This document shows, in pieces, positions 9,612 to 18,250 of a stretch of 38,735 nucleotides of DNA; positions within the stretch are counted from its first letter, which is position 1, and each line of letters begins with the position of its first letter. The notes beneath the pieces were generated by a model. The model was not told where the DNA came from. It did no database searches and saw only the letters and a list, made by a program, of their open reading frames with translations. This stretch comes from an uncultured Eubacteriales bacterium (GTDB lineage: Bacteria > Bacillota > Clostridia > Peptostreptococcales > Anaerovoracaceae), in contig CADAEH010000023.1 in assembly GCA_902786855.1 (NCBI GenBank), positions 1 through 38,735 of the forward strand, in the 5' to 3' direction. A program made the position numbers and the translations under genes.

Positions 9612-10214
9612 TTACAGCAGGAACTTTAACGATTTCTTGACATATTCTTCTGCGCTGAGGCCTTCGTCAGGAACTGATCCGACAGCCGCCTCTGCTTCTT
9701 TCTTGGTGTATCCGAGTGTAGTAAGTGCAACTACAGCCTCGCCTCTTTCTCCTGTACCCGGTACTGCAGCAGGTGCGATCCCTTCCGGCTCAACACCATC
9801 AAACGGAAGTGCACTCACTTTATCCTTGAGTTCAAGAATTACTCTCTCTGCAGTTTTCTTTCCCACTCCCTGAGCCATAGAAATAGATGCAGCATCTCCT
9901 GCCGCGATCACACCTTTTATCTGATTAGGTGTGCCCAGAGACATGATGGCAAGTCCAGCCTTAGGTCCGACGCCCTTGACAGTGATCAGCTGCTCAAACA
10001 AAGCAAGGCCCTCACTGTCTGCAAATCCGTACAGGGACATACCGTCTTCCTTGACCTGCAGATATGTATATATTGCTATTTCATCGCCCTCTCTTGCCGT
10101 CAGAAGGCTGCTTGTATCTGATATGAATATCCGGAATCCTATTCCGCCGCGCGTCTCTACGACTATCGCGCCGGATTCATAATATAAATATTCGCCTTTT
10201 ATGAACCTTATCAT
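9612..10214 (-). CDS. ruvA: Holliday junction DNA helicase subunit RuvA
   Basis: RuvA binds the four-way junction as a tetramer and loads RuvB. The chain has 200 residues with an N-terminal OB-type domain (MIRFIKGEYLYYESGAIVVE...), two helix-hairpin-helix elements (LITVKGVGPKAGLAIMS and SMAQGVGKKTAERVILELKDK) and a C-terminal RuvB-binding domain (ALTTLGYTKKEAEAAV). An AGGAG site precedes the ATG. It lies 3 nt after ruvC. Confidence 0.97.
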   Translation of the reverse strand: MIRFIKGEYLYYESGAIVVETRGGIGFRIFISDTSSLLTAREGDEIAIYTYLQVKEDGMSLYGFADSEGLALFEQLITVKGVGPKAGLAIMSLGTPNQIKGVIAAGDAASISMAQGVGKKTAERVILELKDKVSALPFDGVEPEGIAPAAVPGTGERGEAVVALTTLGYTKKEAEAAVGSVPDEGLSAEEYVKKSLKFLL

Positions 10215-10217
10215 AGA

Positions 10218-10706
10218 CTATCTCCTGGGTATCCTGCTTCCTGCATGGTGAGCATGGCATATTGCAGCCGCCAATGCATCAGCTGTATCATCCGGCTTCG
10301 GCACCTCAGAAAGCCCGAGTATCATTTTGACCATAGTCTGGACCTGTTTTTTGTCTGCTCTCCCATAGCCTGTAAGTGAAGACTTGATCTGGAGAGGAGT
10401 ATATTCAGAGATCCTGACGCCGTTCTGAGCGCATGCAAGGAGAGCCATGCCTCTTGCTTCGCCTACCATTATAGCAGTAGTTGCATTGGTGTTGTAGAAA
10501 AGCTCCTCAACTGCTGCCTCGTCAGGCTTGAACTCCTCTATTATGCGTGTCAGTTCACTGTACAGTGTCAGGAGTCTCTCCTCATTAGGCGTATGTGCTT
10601 CAGTTGTTATCGATCCATACTCGACAGGTGTGAACTTGTTGCCCTTGTAGTCGAGTATCCCGTATCCCATGATAGCATATCCTGGATCTATACCCAAAAT
10701 TCTCAT
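10218..10706 (-). CDS. ruvC: Crossover junction endodeoxyribonuclease RuvC
   Basis: RuvC resolves Holliday junctions by paired nicks. The chain has 162 residues. Acidic catalytic residues are in place: D7 in GIDPGYA, E67 in VEELF, and D140 and D143 in DDTADALA. The basic [10 protein letters not shown] motif is also present. AAGGTG lies upstream of the ATG. It is the first gene of the ruvC-ruvA-ruvB-queA-tgt operon and is read from the promoter at 10741-10769. Confidence 0.97.
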   Translation of the reverse strand: MRILGIDPGYAIMGYGILDYKGNKFTPVEYGSITTEAHTPNEERLLTLYSELTRIIEEFKPDEAAVEELFYNTNATTAIMVGEARGMALLACAQNGVRISEYTPLQIKSSLTGYGRADKKQVQTMVKMILGLSEVPKPDDTADALAAAICHAHHAGSRIPRR

Positions 10707-10740
10707 TTTTTCACCTTTTTCCGGATGTTTATTGCCTGCA

Positions 10741-10769
10741 ATTTTATCACTATGCAGTCACGTTGTCTA
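10741..10769 (-). promoter_or_regulatory. Promoter of the ruvC-ruvA-ruvB-queA-tgt operon
   Basis: TAGACA (10764-10769), a 17-bp spacer and TAAAAT (10741-10746) form a near-consensus promoter facing ruvC, with a short leader of about 30 nt. No LexA-type box is evident nearby. Confidence 0.7.
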
Positions 10770-10813
10770 TGTTCGTTTTTTGTTCTTTTTTCTTCTGCCC
10801 CTCTCTTCGAATC

Positions 10814-10843
10814 TTGAGGCTCCATATCTGCATATGATAGAAT
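10814..10843 (+). promoter_or_regulatory. holA promoter, probably giving a leaderless mRNA
   Basis: TTGAGG (10814-10819), an 18-bp spacer and TAGAAT (10838-10843) face holA. The -10 box ends 6 nt before the ATG, so transcription should start at or next to the A of the start codon. No Shine-Dalgarno sequence is present. Confidence 0.5.
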
Positions 10844-10849
10844 ACAGCC

Positions 10850-11881
10850 ATGGCTTATAAAGAATTTGCAAACGATTTCAGAAAAGGAATACTGCGTGAT
10901 GTCCTCTTCTTTTATGGAGCAGAGGATTTTCTGATGGAATGGGCTGTCAGGCAGATAATAGAAAAGAATGTGGATGATGCATGGCGCAGCCTTGATGTCA
11001 GGTACATAGATGGTGACAGTGCCGGTGCTCATGAGATCATGGGAGAAGCCAGAGCATATTCTATGTTTTCGGACAAAAGAGTCATCATAGTCCGCAACTA
11101 TCTGCCACTATACAGGAAGAGTTCTGATGCCGGTTCGAACGATCTTTTGCAGTTCGCAACTGAAAAGCAGGAAACGTCTGTCCTTATCTTCCTTCTTGAG
11201 AGTCGCTATGCATCAGACCTGACTGCTTTTGGAAAAAAGTTCATCAAAGCAGCAGGTTCATATGAGTTTGCCCGCCTTGAACGTGCCGATCTCAAAGCAT
11301 TTATCAGCAAAAGGATCCGTGAAAGCGGCAAAATGATCGCACGCAGAGAAATGGATTTTCTGATCGACATATCAGGCTATTATAACCGTGAGAGCACTTA
11401 CAGCCTTACTCAGCTCGATGCGGATACACGCAAAATTGTAAAAGCCTGCAGCGGTGATCAGATCACTATGGATGTGATCGAAGATCTTCTTACCGGGGAC
11501 AGTGACCGTTATGTTTTCAATCTTGTAGACGCCCTTGTAGCCGGAAACCGCGCGCGTGCTCTTGAGATCGCTGAAACGATCATCAGAGAAGAAGACGGTG
11601 CCATTCAGGTCACTTCTCTGCTTACTAAACAATTTGAGATAATGTACGACGCCCTCGAATTGTCTTCCCGCGGTATGAGTCTCTCTCAGATGGCAAAAGC
11701 TACCGGAGTAAACGAGTTCAGATTCAAAAAAGCATATCAGGCTGCCAATGCCTACTCTTTAAGCCGCATAAGAAAAATCCTCACCGGTCTCTATAACATT
11801 GACAGAGATATCAAGCGAGGAGATATAGATAAAAATGTCGCCCTCGAATTGCTGGTCATGTCAGCAGTTCCCGGACGCTGA
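10850..11881 (+). CDS. holA: DNA polymerase III delta subunit
   Basis: HolA opens the beta clamp within the clamp loader. The chain has 343 residues, normal for the family. Matching segments are DVLFFYGAEDFLMEWAV at the N terminus, SMFSDKRVIIVRN, a long degenerate AAA+ core (LTQLDADTRKIVKACSGDQITMDVIEDLL) and the C-terminal LLTKQFEIMYDALELSSRGMSLSQMAKATGV...FRFKKAYQAA. In many Firmicutes it follows comEC; here the two are split by recN-argR and lie on opposite strands. It is divergent from ruvC and convergent with recN (21-nt gap), so it is a single-gene unit. It lacks a ribosome binding site. Confidence 0.93.
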   Translation: MAYKEFANDFRKGILRDVLFFYGAEDFLMEWAVRQIIEKNVDDAWRSLDVRYIDGDSAGAHEIMGEARAYSMFSDKRVIIVRNYLPLYRKSSDAGSNDLLQFATEKQETSVLIFLLESRYASDLTAFGKKFIKAAGSYEFARLERADLKAFISKRIRESGKMIARREMDFLIDISGYYNRESTYSLTQLDADTRKIVKACSGDQITMDVIEDLLTGDSDRYVFNLVDALVAGNRARALEIAETIIREEDGAIQVTSLLTKQFEIMYDALELSSRGMSLSQMAKATGVNEFRFKKAYQAANAYSLSRIRKILTGLYNIDRDIKRGDIDKNVALELLVMSAVPGR

Positions 11882-11902
11882 TTTCGGGAAGAAAATATTC
11901 AA

Positions 11903-13534
11903 TCATACTAAAGTTTTAACAGTGCCTGCGATCAGCTCTTTAGCTGCTTCAAGGGCACTTTCACTATCTGATGAACCGCTGAAGAGAGTGGCTACCATGC
12001 CTATTTTACCCTCTGCATCCAGATGCTGGATATCGGTACGCGATTTTTCATCCTCAAGCGACTTGGTTATAAGGAAGTTATCTTCACCGTATGCCGCGAT
12101 CTGAGGCAGGTGTGTGACAGCGATTATCTGATGGTGTTCTGCGATCTCTCTCATCTTGCGTCCGACAACAAGAGCTGTCCTGCCGCTGATACCTGTATCG
12201 ATCTCATCAAATATCATCGTGCTGACCTTGTCGCTGTCTCCTATAATATGCTTGAAAGCAAGCATGATTCTGGAGATCTCGCCTCCGGAAGCTATACGGA
12301 TAAGAGGCATCAATGGTTCCCCTGGGTTAGTGGATATAAGGAATTCCACTTTATCATATCCCAAAGGACCTGTCTCATCAGCCTTCTCAATATTTACCCT
12401 GAACTCGGAATTGGAGAATTCAAGGTCTTTTAATTCTTTTATCATGGCAGATTCAAGCCTTGCAGCAATTATGTGCCTCAGCTCACTCACATGTGCTGCC
12501 TGATCTTCAAGTATATCCTGTCTGCGGCGGACGATATCATGCAAGCGTTTTTTTTCGTCATCAAAGTTTTCTATCAGTTCAAGTTTCTGCTCAAGTTCTT
12601 TCTGATAGTCCAGTATTTCTTCCACGCTTCTGCGATATTTTCTGACTGCATCCTCAATGACCGCCAGTCTCTCTGATATGCTGTCAAGGTCCTCATCAGA
12701 ATAGTTGAATGAATCTGTCAGTTCTCTGAGTCCATCGGATATATCTTCAAGCTCGTAATATGCGTTTTGTGCACGTTCAGCAAGAGAAGAGATCTTTTCG
12801 CTGTATGATCTGACATTAGTCAACTCATCCGATACCCTGTTCAATGCAGCAAGAACTGACATATCAGACTCATGCAGGAGATCATATGCTGAATGGACCG
12901 AAGATGAAATACGAGCGCTGTTTCTTGCAATGCTAAGCTGCTCTCTGAGCTCATCGTCCTCTCCCGGATGCAGTCTCAGATTCTTTATGAAGTTATATTC
13001 AAATCTGTAAAAATCCTGCTGCCTCAGTGCTTCTGCCTCTGATCTCAGCAGACCTTCATATTCTCTTTTTGCTGTGCTGTACTCTTCGTACAAGGCAGCC
13101 ATTTTATCAAGTTCAGGTTGCAGTATCTCACTGTGAAAACTATCCGTGATGTGGATATGATTATCCGGATCGAGTATCTGCTGATTGTCATACTGGCCAT
13201 GAATGTCGACCCAGTCAGAGCAGAATCTCCGTATCTGTGCAAGTGTGGTCATCTCTCCGTTGATCTTGGACACGGTCTTTCCTGAGGCAAGTATCTCTCT
13301 TGAAATGATCACATCTTCGCCGTTCTTTTCACCTGCTATCTGAATAAGTGCACGGTCAGAGCCTGTCCTGACCATGGAAGTATCAGCACGGTCACCAAGA
13401 ACAGTGCTGATTGCTGTAACGAGCACAGACTTACCGGCGCCTGTCTCTCCTGTAATGATATTAAGCCCTTCTCCAGGATCAAAAGAGAGGTGCTGTATAG
13501 TTGCAAAATTGTCTATTATTATGCGGTCTATCAT
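11903..13534 (-). CDS. recN: DNA repair protein RecN
   Basis: RecN is an SMC-like ATPase acting at double-strand breaks. The chain has 543 residues. The N terminus has IDNFATIQHLSFDPGEGLNIITGETGAGKS with Walker A. The coiled-coil arms run from about 150 to 370. The C terminus holds the ABC signature RIASGGEISRIMLA, Walker B STMIFDEIDTGISG and the H-loop IIAVTHLPQIAAYG. It follows argR closely, as is common in Firmicutes. Confidence 0.97.
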   Translation of the reverse strand: MIDRIIIDNFATIQHLSFDPGEGLNIITGETGAGKSVLVTAISTVLGDRADTSMVRTGSDRALIQIAGEKNGEDVIISREILASGKTVSKINGEMTTLAQIRRFCSDWVDIHGQYDNQQILDPDNHIHITDSFHSEILQPELDKMAALYEEYSTAKREYEGLLRSEAEALRQQDFYRFEYNFIKNLRLHPGEDDELREQLSIARNSARISSSVHSAYDLLHESDMSVLAALNRVSDELTNVRSYSEKISSLAERAQNAYYELEDISDGLRELTDSFNYSDEDLDSISERLAVIEDAVRKYRRSVEEILDYQKELEQKLELIENFDDEKKRLHDIVRRRQDILEDQAAHVSELRHIIAARLESAMIKELKDLEFSNSEFRVNIEKADETGPLGYDKVEFLISTNPGEPLMPLIRIASGGEISRIMLAFKHIIGDSDKVSTMIFDEIDTGISGRTALVVGRKMREIAEHHQIIAVTHLPQIAAYGEDNFLITKSLEDEKSRTDIQHLDAEGKIGMVATLFSGSSDSESALEAAKELIAGTVKTLV

Positions 13535-13545
13535 GATAAGAAATA

Positions 13546-14004
13546 CTATTCTCCGGCATTCATGAGTTTTTCGAACATATCTGTAACTTGCTTTACATTT
13601 TCTTCTGTATCTACGATCACAAGCAGAGTATTATCGCCTGATATGGATCCTACTACATGCTCAAGGCTAAGGCAATCGATTGCTTCCCCTGCCGCTCCGG
13701 AACACCCGGACAGAGTTTTGACAACAAGAAGATTCTGCGCTGATTGCCACGAGATAACGGTCTCCTTGAAAATGCGTATAAAGCGGTCAGAGATAGGTCG
13801 ATTATCGTAGTTTCCGGAGATATACTTGTACCTGCCGTCTCTGGTCTGTCCTTTGACAAGCTGCAGTTCCCTGATATCTCTTGAAACTGTTGCCTGAGTC
13901 ACATTATAGCCTGCATTTCTCAAAAGGTTAAGAAGCTGATCCTGTGTCTCAACCTCATTGGTTTTTATTATCTCTAATATCTTGTTCTGTCTGGAAAGTC
14001 TCAT
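13546..14004 (-). CDS. argR: Arginine repressor
   Basis: ArgR controls arginine synthesis and breakdown and binds DNA as a hexamer when arginine is present. The ATG at 14004 follows GGAGGAG and starts the family's MRLSRQNKILEII; an in-frame start at 14019 is less likely. The chain has 152 residues. The winged-helix includes YNVTQATVSRDIRELQLVK. The C-terminal domain has SGAAGEAIDCL (arginine-contact region) and GSISGDNTLLVIV. An operator-like palindrome lies over its promoter, so autoregulation is likely. Confidence 0.96.
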   Translation of the reverse strand: MRLSRQNKILEIIKTNEVETQDQLLNLLRNAGYNVTQATVSRDIRELQLVKGQTRDGRYKYISGNYDNRPISDRFIRIFKETVISWQSAQNLLVVKTLSGCSGAAGEAIDCLSLEHVVGSISGDNTLLVIVDTEENVKQVTDMFEKLMNAGE

Positions 14005-14057
14005 TGGTCTCCTCCGCATCCTGATCAGCGGTCTGTTACTATTATTAAGGCTGCATT

Positions 14058-14084
14058 ATTATAGCATAAAAATACGTTTTTATG
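14058..14084 (-). promoter_or_regulatory. argR promoter with overlapping palindrome
   Basis: An extended -10 (TGCTATAAT, hexamer 14058-14063) lies upstream of argR. The palindrome CATAAAAA-TACG-TTTTTATG (14065-14084) fills the spacer and reaches the -35 position. The AT-rich inverted repeat is like ARG boxes in general form but is not a close match to the B. subtilis consensus. Confidence 0.55.
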
Positions 14085-14097
14085 TATAAAAATTTGC

Positions 14098-16521
14098 TCA
14101 CGAGCCAAAAGATCCCTTCATCACATCGACTTTTATGCCTGTGCCATGCAGGTCAAGACCTACAGCTCCGTTTATATCTGTTCTGTAGACATCTATGTTC
14201 CTTTCCTGAAGACGTTGCAGAGTCTGGTCATGCGGATGTCCATAGAAATTGTTCTTCCCCACCTGTATCACAGCTACCTTTGGGTTTACTGTATCCAGAA
14301 AAACTTCACTTGAACTTGACTTGCTGCCATGATGAGCCACCTTCAGGACATCGCACCTGAGAATGTCTGTACCCCTGTAGTGCCTGACCATTTCAAGTTC
14401 ATCTTCTTCAAGAAGGTCCCCGGTCACCATTATTTTTGTTCCCTTGTAGCTAACGATAAACACCATATTGTTCTCATTTTCATCTTCGATGCCATGATCT
14501 GCTTTCCGACTGCTGATCGGCCACACAGGGTCAATGAAAACATCATCCGTGATGTATATGCGTGATCCGGGCGATACTATCCGGATGTTATCGCATTCAG
14601 CGATGAGTGAATTGATAGAATCATATTCTCCGTTATCAGTTGTCCTTCCTCTATGATCTGATCGCGATCTGATTTCTTTGACGGCTTTTTCATAATCGGA
14701 TGGAATTCCGATCATCCCGACAGGATACTCCTGCTGCAGCTCAAGTATTCCGAGGCAGTGATCTGTGTGCAGATGTGTCACCAAAGCGATTTCAAGCCTT
14801 TCTGCACCGTTGGCAAGCAGATAAGGCATCAGGGTATCTTTGCCTATATTTCTATCAGTGTTTCCTCCGCCGTCTATCAGTACATTCTTCCCTTCTGTCC
14901 TTATATGTGAGCAGTCTCCCTGTCCTACAGAAACAAATACTATCTCATCATCAGTAAAATAATTGAATGTCAGTATCCCGAAGCCGAAAGATACGATCAG
15001 GACACAGAAAGCGGCTGACAGAACAATTTTTTTATTTTTACGGATAAGCATCACCCTGCACCATTCTGAAGCAAACATAAATACAAGCATATATAAACCG
15101 ATTATGAAGCCCGCATTACATGATGTTACAAGGTCTGAGAAATAGCCCCCGTGCGAAGCCAGACTGTTGATCCTTATCAGGATCTCGCTCATACCTTCAA
15201 TGACTGCTCTCAGCAATTCTGTCTCATGCCCAGTCAATGTGCTTATTAAAAGTGAGGTCATGCATACTGGTACAAGAATTGAAGCCAGTAGTATTATCGG
15301 TATGTTTATTAAAACGGAAAGAACATTGATCCTATGAAAAGCGAATCCGGTCAGAGGTGCCACACCGATCTGGACCGCTATCGGCACAGCAAATGATTCG
15401 CCGACGAATACTGAAAGTGGACCGCAGAGAAAGCTGATTCCCATAAGGGCTGCAAATGACAGCTGGAAACTGCTGCAAAACAGCTGATAAGGCTCGTACA
15501 GTAAAAGAAGAAACGCGGATGCGCTTACTGAGCTCAACAGATCGAATGGCCTCTCTGCAAATATTGAAAGCATGCTCATGCTCAGTACGATAATGGCCCT
15601 CACAGTTGGAGTGCTCCACATGGTCATCTCGCCATACATAAACAGAACGCCGATGGTCATTGCAGTGGCAGTCATTGACTTTTTTCGTCCCGTAAGCAAC
15701 CTGAGCAGAGCATAGAGAAAGCTTGTATGAAGGCCGCTTACTGCGAGGATATGGCCGGTTCCGTTACTGCTGAAATCTTCCTTTATTGCTTCATCGATAT
15801 CAGTCTTATCACCGAACACAATGCCTTTTATAAATGCCCGTATGTCCGGATCATCAAACTGTCCCAGGAATCTTTCTCTAATCAGATAAATATGCCTTAT
15901 ATAACGTCCTTTTAGAGAACGCCCTGTATCCTCACTGTTCAGACTGATACTGCGTGCACTGAAAGTACATGCGATGCCTTTACTTCTGAGATAGGTCCTG
16001 TAGTCAAAACACCCGGGATTGTCAGCCGCCTGTGGTTCCCTGAAACTGCCGATCGCAAGGATCTTTCTGCCGATCATGTCTTTTGTAGAAGGGTGATTGT
16101 CACCATAGCAGCTGATCAGCACTTTATGCTGATGATCATCTGTTATAACTGTCAGTTTCATACCGCTTTCAGTCTGAACAGCAGACACTGCCAGTCCGTT
16201 TATTTCTTCGCTTTTTGTTTTCTCTTCATTCACCGGACTGACCGCTGCATCCATCATCATTTCATAATGGATATATCTGCAGGTAAAGATCATGAACCCT
16301 AAGGCCATTACGAATATCATTCTGTAAGCACAGGTAACAGTTCCCTGTGCTTCACTCCGGCCGCTTGTTTCGGAGATGCTGAATAAATACACCAGCAAGG
16401 CAATGGCAATCATAAAGAGAGTACCGCCGCCTATCCTGCCTTTTTCGAAAATAAAAAAGCCGGTTGAGATACCGGCTGTGAACATTATCGTATATGCAAA
16501 CAAAAGTCTTCGAACGATCAC
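14098..16521 (-). CDS. comEC: ComEC-type DNA uptake channel
   Basis: ComEC carries single-stranded DNA across the membrane during natural transformation. The chain has 807 residues from a GTG start with AGGAGG 8 nt upstream. Several hydrophobic spans open the protein, followed by the ComEC core (FSSNGTGHILAVSGLHTSF and the multi-span region up to about 500). The C-terminal metallo-beta-lactamase domain (about 520-800) has VGQGDCSHIR, THLHTDHCLGI and VAHHGSKSSSSE. The full three-part layout suggests a working protein, but no other competence genes are in this window. Confidence 0.95.
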   Translation of the reverse strand: MIVRRLLFAYTIMFTAGISTGFFIFEKGRIGGGTLFMIAIALLVYLFSISETSGRSEAQGTVTCAYRMIFVMALGFMIFTCRYIHYEMMMDAAVSPVNEEKTKSEEINGLAVSAVQTESGMKLTVITDDHQHKVLISCYGDNHPSTKDMIGRKILAIGSFREPQAADNPGCFDYRTYLRSKGIACTFSARSISLNSEDTGRSLKGRYIRHIYLIRERFLGQFDDPDIRAFIKGIVFGDKTDIDEAIKEDFSSNGTGHILAVSGLHTSFLYALLRLLTGRKKSMTATAMTIGVLFMYGEMTMWSTPTVRAIIVLSMSMLSIFAERPFDLLSSVSASAFLLLLYEPYQLFCSSFQLSFAALMGISFLCGPLSVFVGESFAVPIAVQIGVAPLTGFAFHRINVLSVLINIPIILLASILVPVCMTSLLISTLTGHETELLRAVIEGMSEILIRINSLASHGGYFSDLVTSCNAGFIIGLYMLVFMFASEWCRVMLIRKNKKIVLSAAFCVLIVSFGFGILTFNYFTDDEIVFVSVGQGDCSHIRTEGKNVLIDGGGNTDRNIGKDTLMPYLLANGAERLEIALVTHLHTDHCLGILELQQEYPVGMIGIPSDYEKAVKEIRSRSDHRGRTTDNGEYDSINSLIAECDNIRIVSPGSRIYITDDVFIDPVWPISSRKADHGIEDENENNMVFIVSYKGTKIMVTGDLLEEDELEMVRHYRGTDILRCDVLKVAHHGSKSSSSEVFLDTVNPKVAVIQVGKNNFYGHPHDQTLQRLQERNIDVYRTDINGAVGLDLHGTGIKVDVMKGSFGS

Positions 16522-16682
16522 AGCATATGCCTCCTGCTGTGATTGTACAGTATATAATCACTACAGATGCATAGCAGATAAGTTATCAGATTCTTGTCTG
16601 TTTTTATGTTATTCTCGCAGAAAACAGGTAGGAACAGGCATGTCAGTGTCAGAAAATACCTGAACCGGATCAGATGCCAGGA

Positions 16683-17336
16683 TCACTCACCTTTAATGGC
16701 TCTTATAGCTTCTGTACGGTCTGAAGCTTTGAATACAGCTGAACCAGCTACTATGAGTTCTACCCCGGCATCTCTCACAACGTGAGCATTTGCCGGTCCG
16801 ATCCCTCCGTCGACCTCTATCAGGTATTTGTACCCCTTTTCAGACTTCCTGTCGCTGTAATATTTTATCTTAGGAAGAGAATTTTCCATAAATTTCTGCC
16901 CACCGAATCCCGGCTCTACAGACATTACAAGGATCAGATCTATATTCTCAAGATAATCATCAAGCACTTCCGGCTCAGTTCCCGGCTTGATAGATACACC
17001 GGCCTTTATCCCCAGGCTGTGTATATGATCCAGAGTAGATGCAAGGTCGCTGCATGCCTCATAGTGCACAGTAATAAACTCTGTGTTGTCAGTCACAAAC
17101 TTTTCAATATACCTGTCAGGATCCTCGATCATCAGATGGACATCGTAAGGAACAGAAGCAGTACTGTTCAGACTCTTCATAACATCCGGACCAAAACTGA
17201 TATTAGGTACGAATGCTCCATCCATTACATCGATATGAAGATAGTCGATCCCCCTGGCCTGGACATCTGCGACATCTTCTGCCAGCCTTGCAAAATCGGC
17301 GGCAAGTATTGAAGGTGATATCATAGCTTTTTCCAT
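16683..17336 (-). CDS. rpe: Ribulose-phosphate 3-epimerase
   Basis: The enzyme converts ribulose 5-phosphate and xylulose 5-phosphate in the pentose phosphate pathway. The chain has 217 residues in a TIM barrel. Marks are SPSILAADFARL, HIDVMDGAFVPNISFGP with metal-binding His and Asp, VHLMIEDP, SVEPGFGGQKF and EVDGGIGPANA. Its start overlaps the end of rsgA by 16 nt. It closes the priA-to-rpe operon. The gap to comEC (16522-16682) has no gene. Confidence 0.97.
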   Translation of the reverse strand: MEKAMISPSILAADFARLAEDVADVQARGIDYLHIDVMDGAFVPNISFGPDVMKSLNSTASVPYDVHLMIEDPDRYIEKFVTDNTEFITVHYEACSDLASTLDHIHSLGIKAGVSIKPGTEPEVLDDYLENIDLILVMSVEPGFGGQKFMENSLPKIKYYSDRKSEKGYKYLIEVDGGIGPANAHVVRDAGVELIVAGSAVFKASDRTEAIRAIKGE

Positions 17337-18238
17337 TTTTTTACCTCTTCTATCATCATTAAATATGAGTTATATCTTGACTTGTGTATAAGTCCCTCGT
17401 CCAGCGCTTCCTTCACAGCGCAATCAGGTTCATTTACATGAATGCAGTCCCTGTATCTGCATTTCATGGCTGCCTGTCTCATTTCAGGGAAAAGGTCCCT
17501 GACATCAGAGATTTCCATGTCCGGCGTATCCAGAGATGTAAATCCCGGTGTATCATAGAGATACGTGCCATTCTCCAAAGCAAAGATCTCAACATGTCTG
17601 GTAGTATGCCTGCCTCTGCCCGTCCTGTCTGAAATGGTCCCTGTCTGAGCAGGTTTTAAGGATCCACCCATCGTGTCATCAGCTGAAGAATGCTCTGCAT
17701 CTCCATGGAGCAGATTGGTGATCGTTGACTTTCCGACACCTGATGGACCTGCAAGAGCAGCGCTTCTGCCCTGTATCAGCTCTCTTAGTTCATCGATACC
17801 CTCTCCGGTGCAGCCGTTCACTGCAGTCACCGGATAGATGTTTTTATAAACATCTATCGCATTTCTCAGTTCTTCCCCGGAAACCAGGTCTTTTTTTGTG
17901 ATGCAGACAACCGGATCTATCCCTTTCAGTTCACATCCGGCAAGCAGCTTGTCAATTACAGGATAATTGACAGCAGGATCCTTTAATGAAAATACGACCA
18001 CCAGCATATCAAGATTAGATACGGGTGGTCTGGTCAGATAGTTCCGTCGCTCAATGACCCGGTTGATAACACATTCATTATCACAGTCGTTTTCATCAAT
18101 ATCGAAGTCAACGATGTCACCGACGTAAATAATCTCTTTATTTCTCTTCAGGCTGCCTCTTGCCTTGCCCATGACAGTATTGCTGCCGTCATGGACAAAG
18201 TAGAAACCGCCTATACCTTTTATTACTCTTCCGATCAT
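17321..18238 (-). CDS. rsgA: Small ribosomal subunit biogenesis GTPase RsgA
   Basis: RsgA checks late 30S assembly and leaves after GTP hydrolysis. The chain has 305 residues. It has an N-terminal OB domain, then a circularly permuted GTPase with G4 (VCITKKDL) before G1 (GPSGVGKSTITNLL) and G3 (LYDTPGFTSL). A zinc knuckle follows (CRYRDCIHVNEPDCAVKEAL). It lies 12 nt after prkC, and together with rpe, prpC and prkC forms a standard Firmicute cluster. Confidence 0.96.
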   Translation of the reverse strand: MIGRVIKGIGGFYFVHDGSNTVMGKARGSLKRNKEIIYVGDIVDFDIDENDCDNECVINRVIERRNYLTRPPVSNLDMLVVVFSLKDPAVNYPVIDKLLAGCELKGIDPVVCITKKDLVSGEELRNAIDVYKNIYPVTAVNGCTGEGIDELRELIQGRSAALAGPSGVGKSTITNLLHGDAEHSSADDTMGGSLKPAQTGTISDRTGRGRHTTRHVEIFALENGTYLYDTPGFTSLDTPDMEISDVRDLFPEMRQAAMKCRYRDCIHVNEPDCAVKEALDEGLIHKSRYNSYLMMIEEVKKWKKL

Positions 18239-18250
18239 GGTCTGTAGTCT

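Noticed and set aside
10703-11032. Minus-strand open frame of 109 codons between ruvC and holA
   Set aside because: It lies over the holA start and both promoters; no family resemblance.
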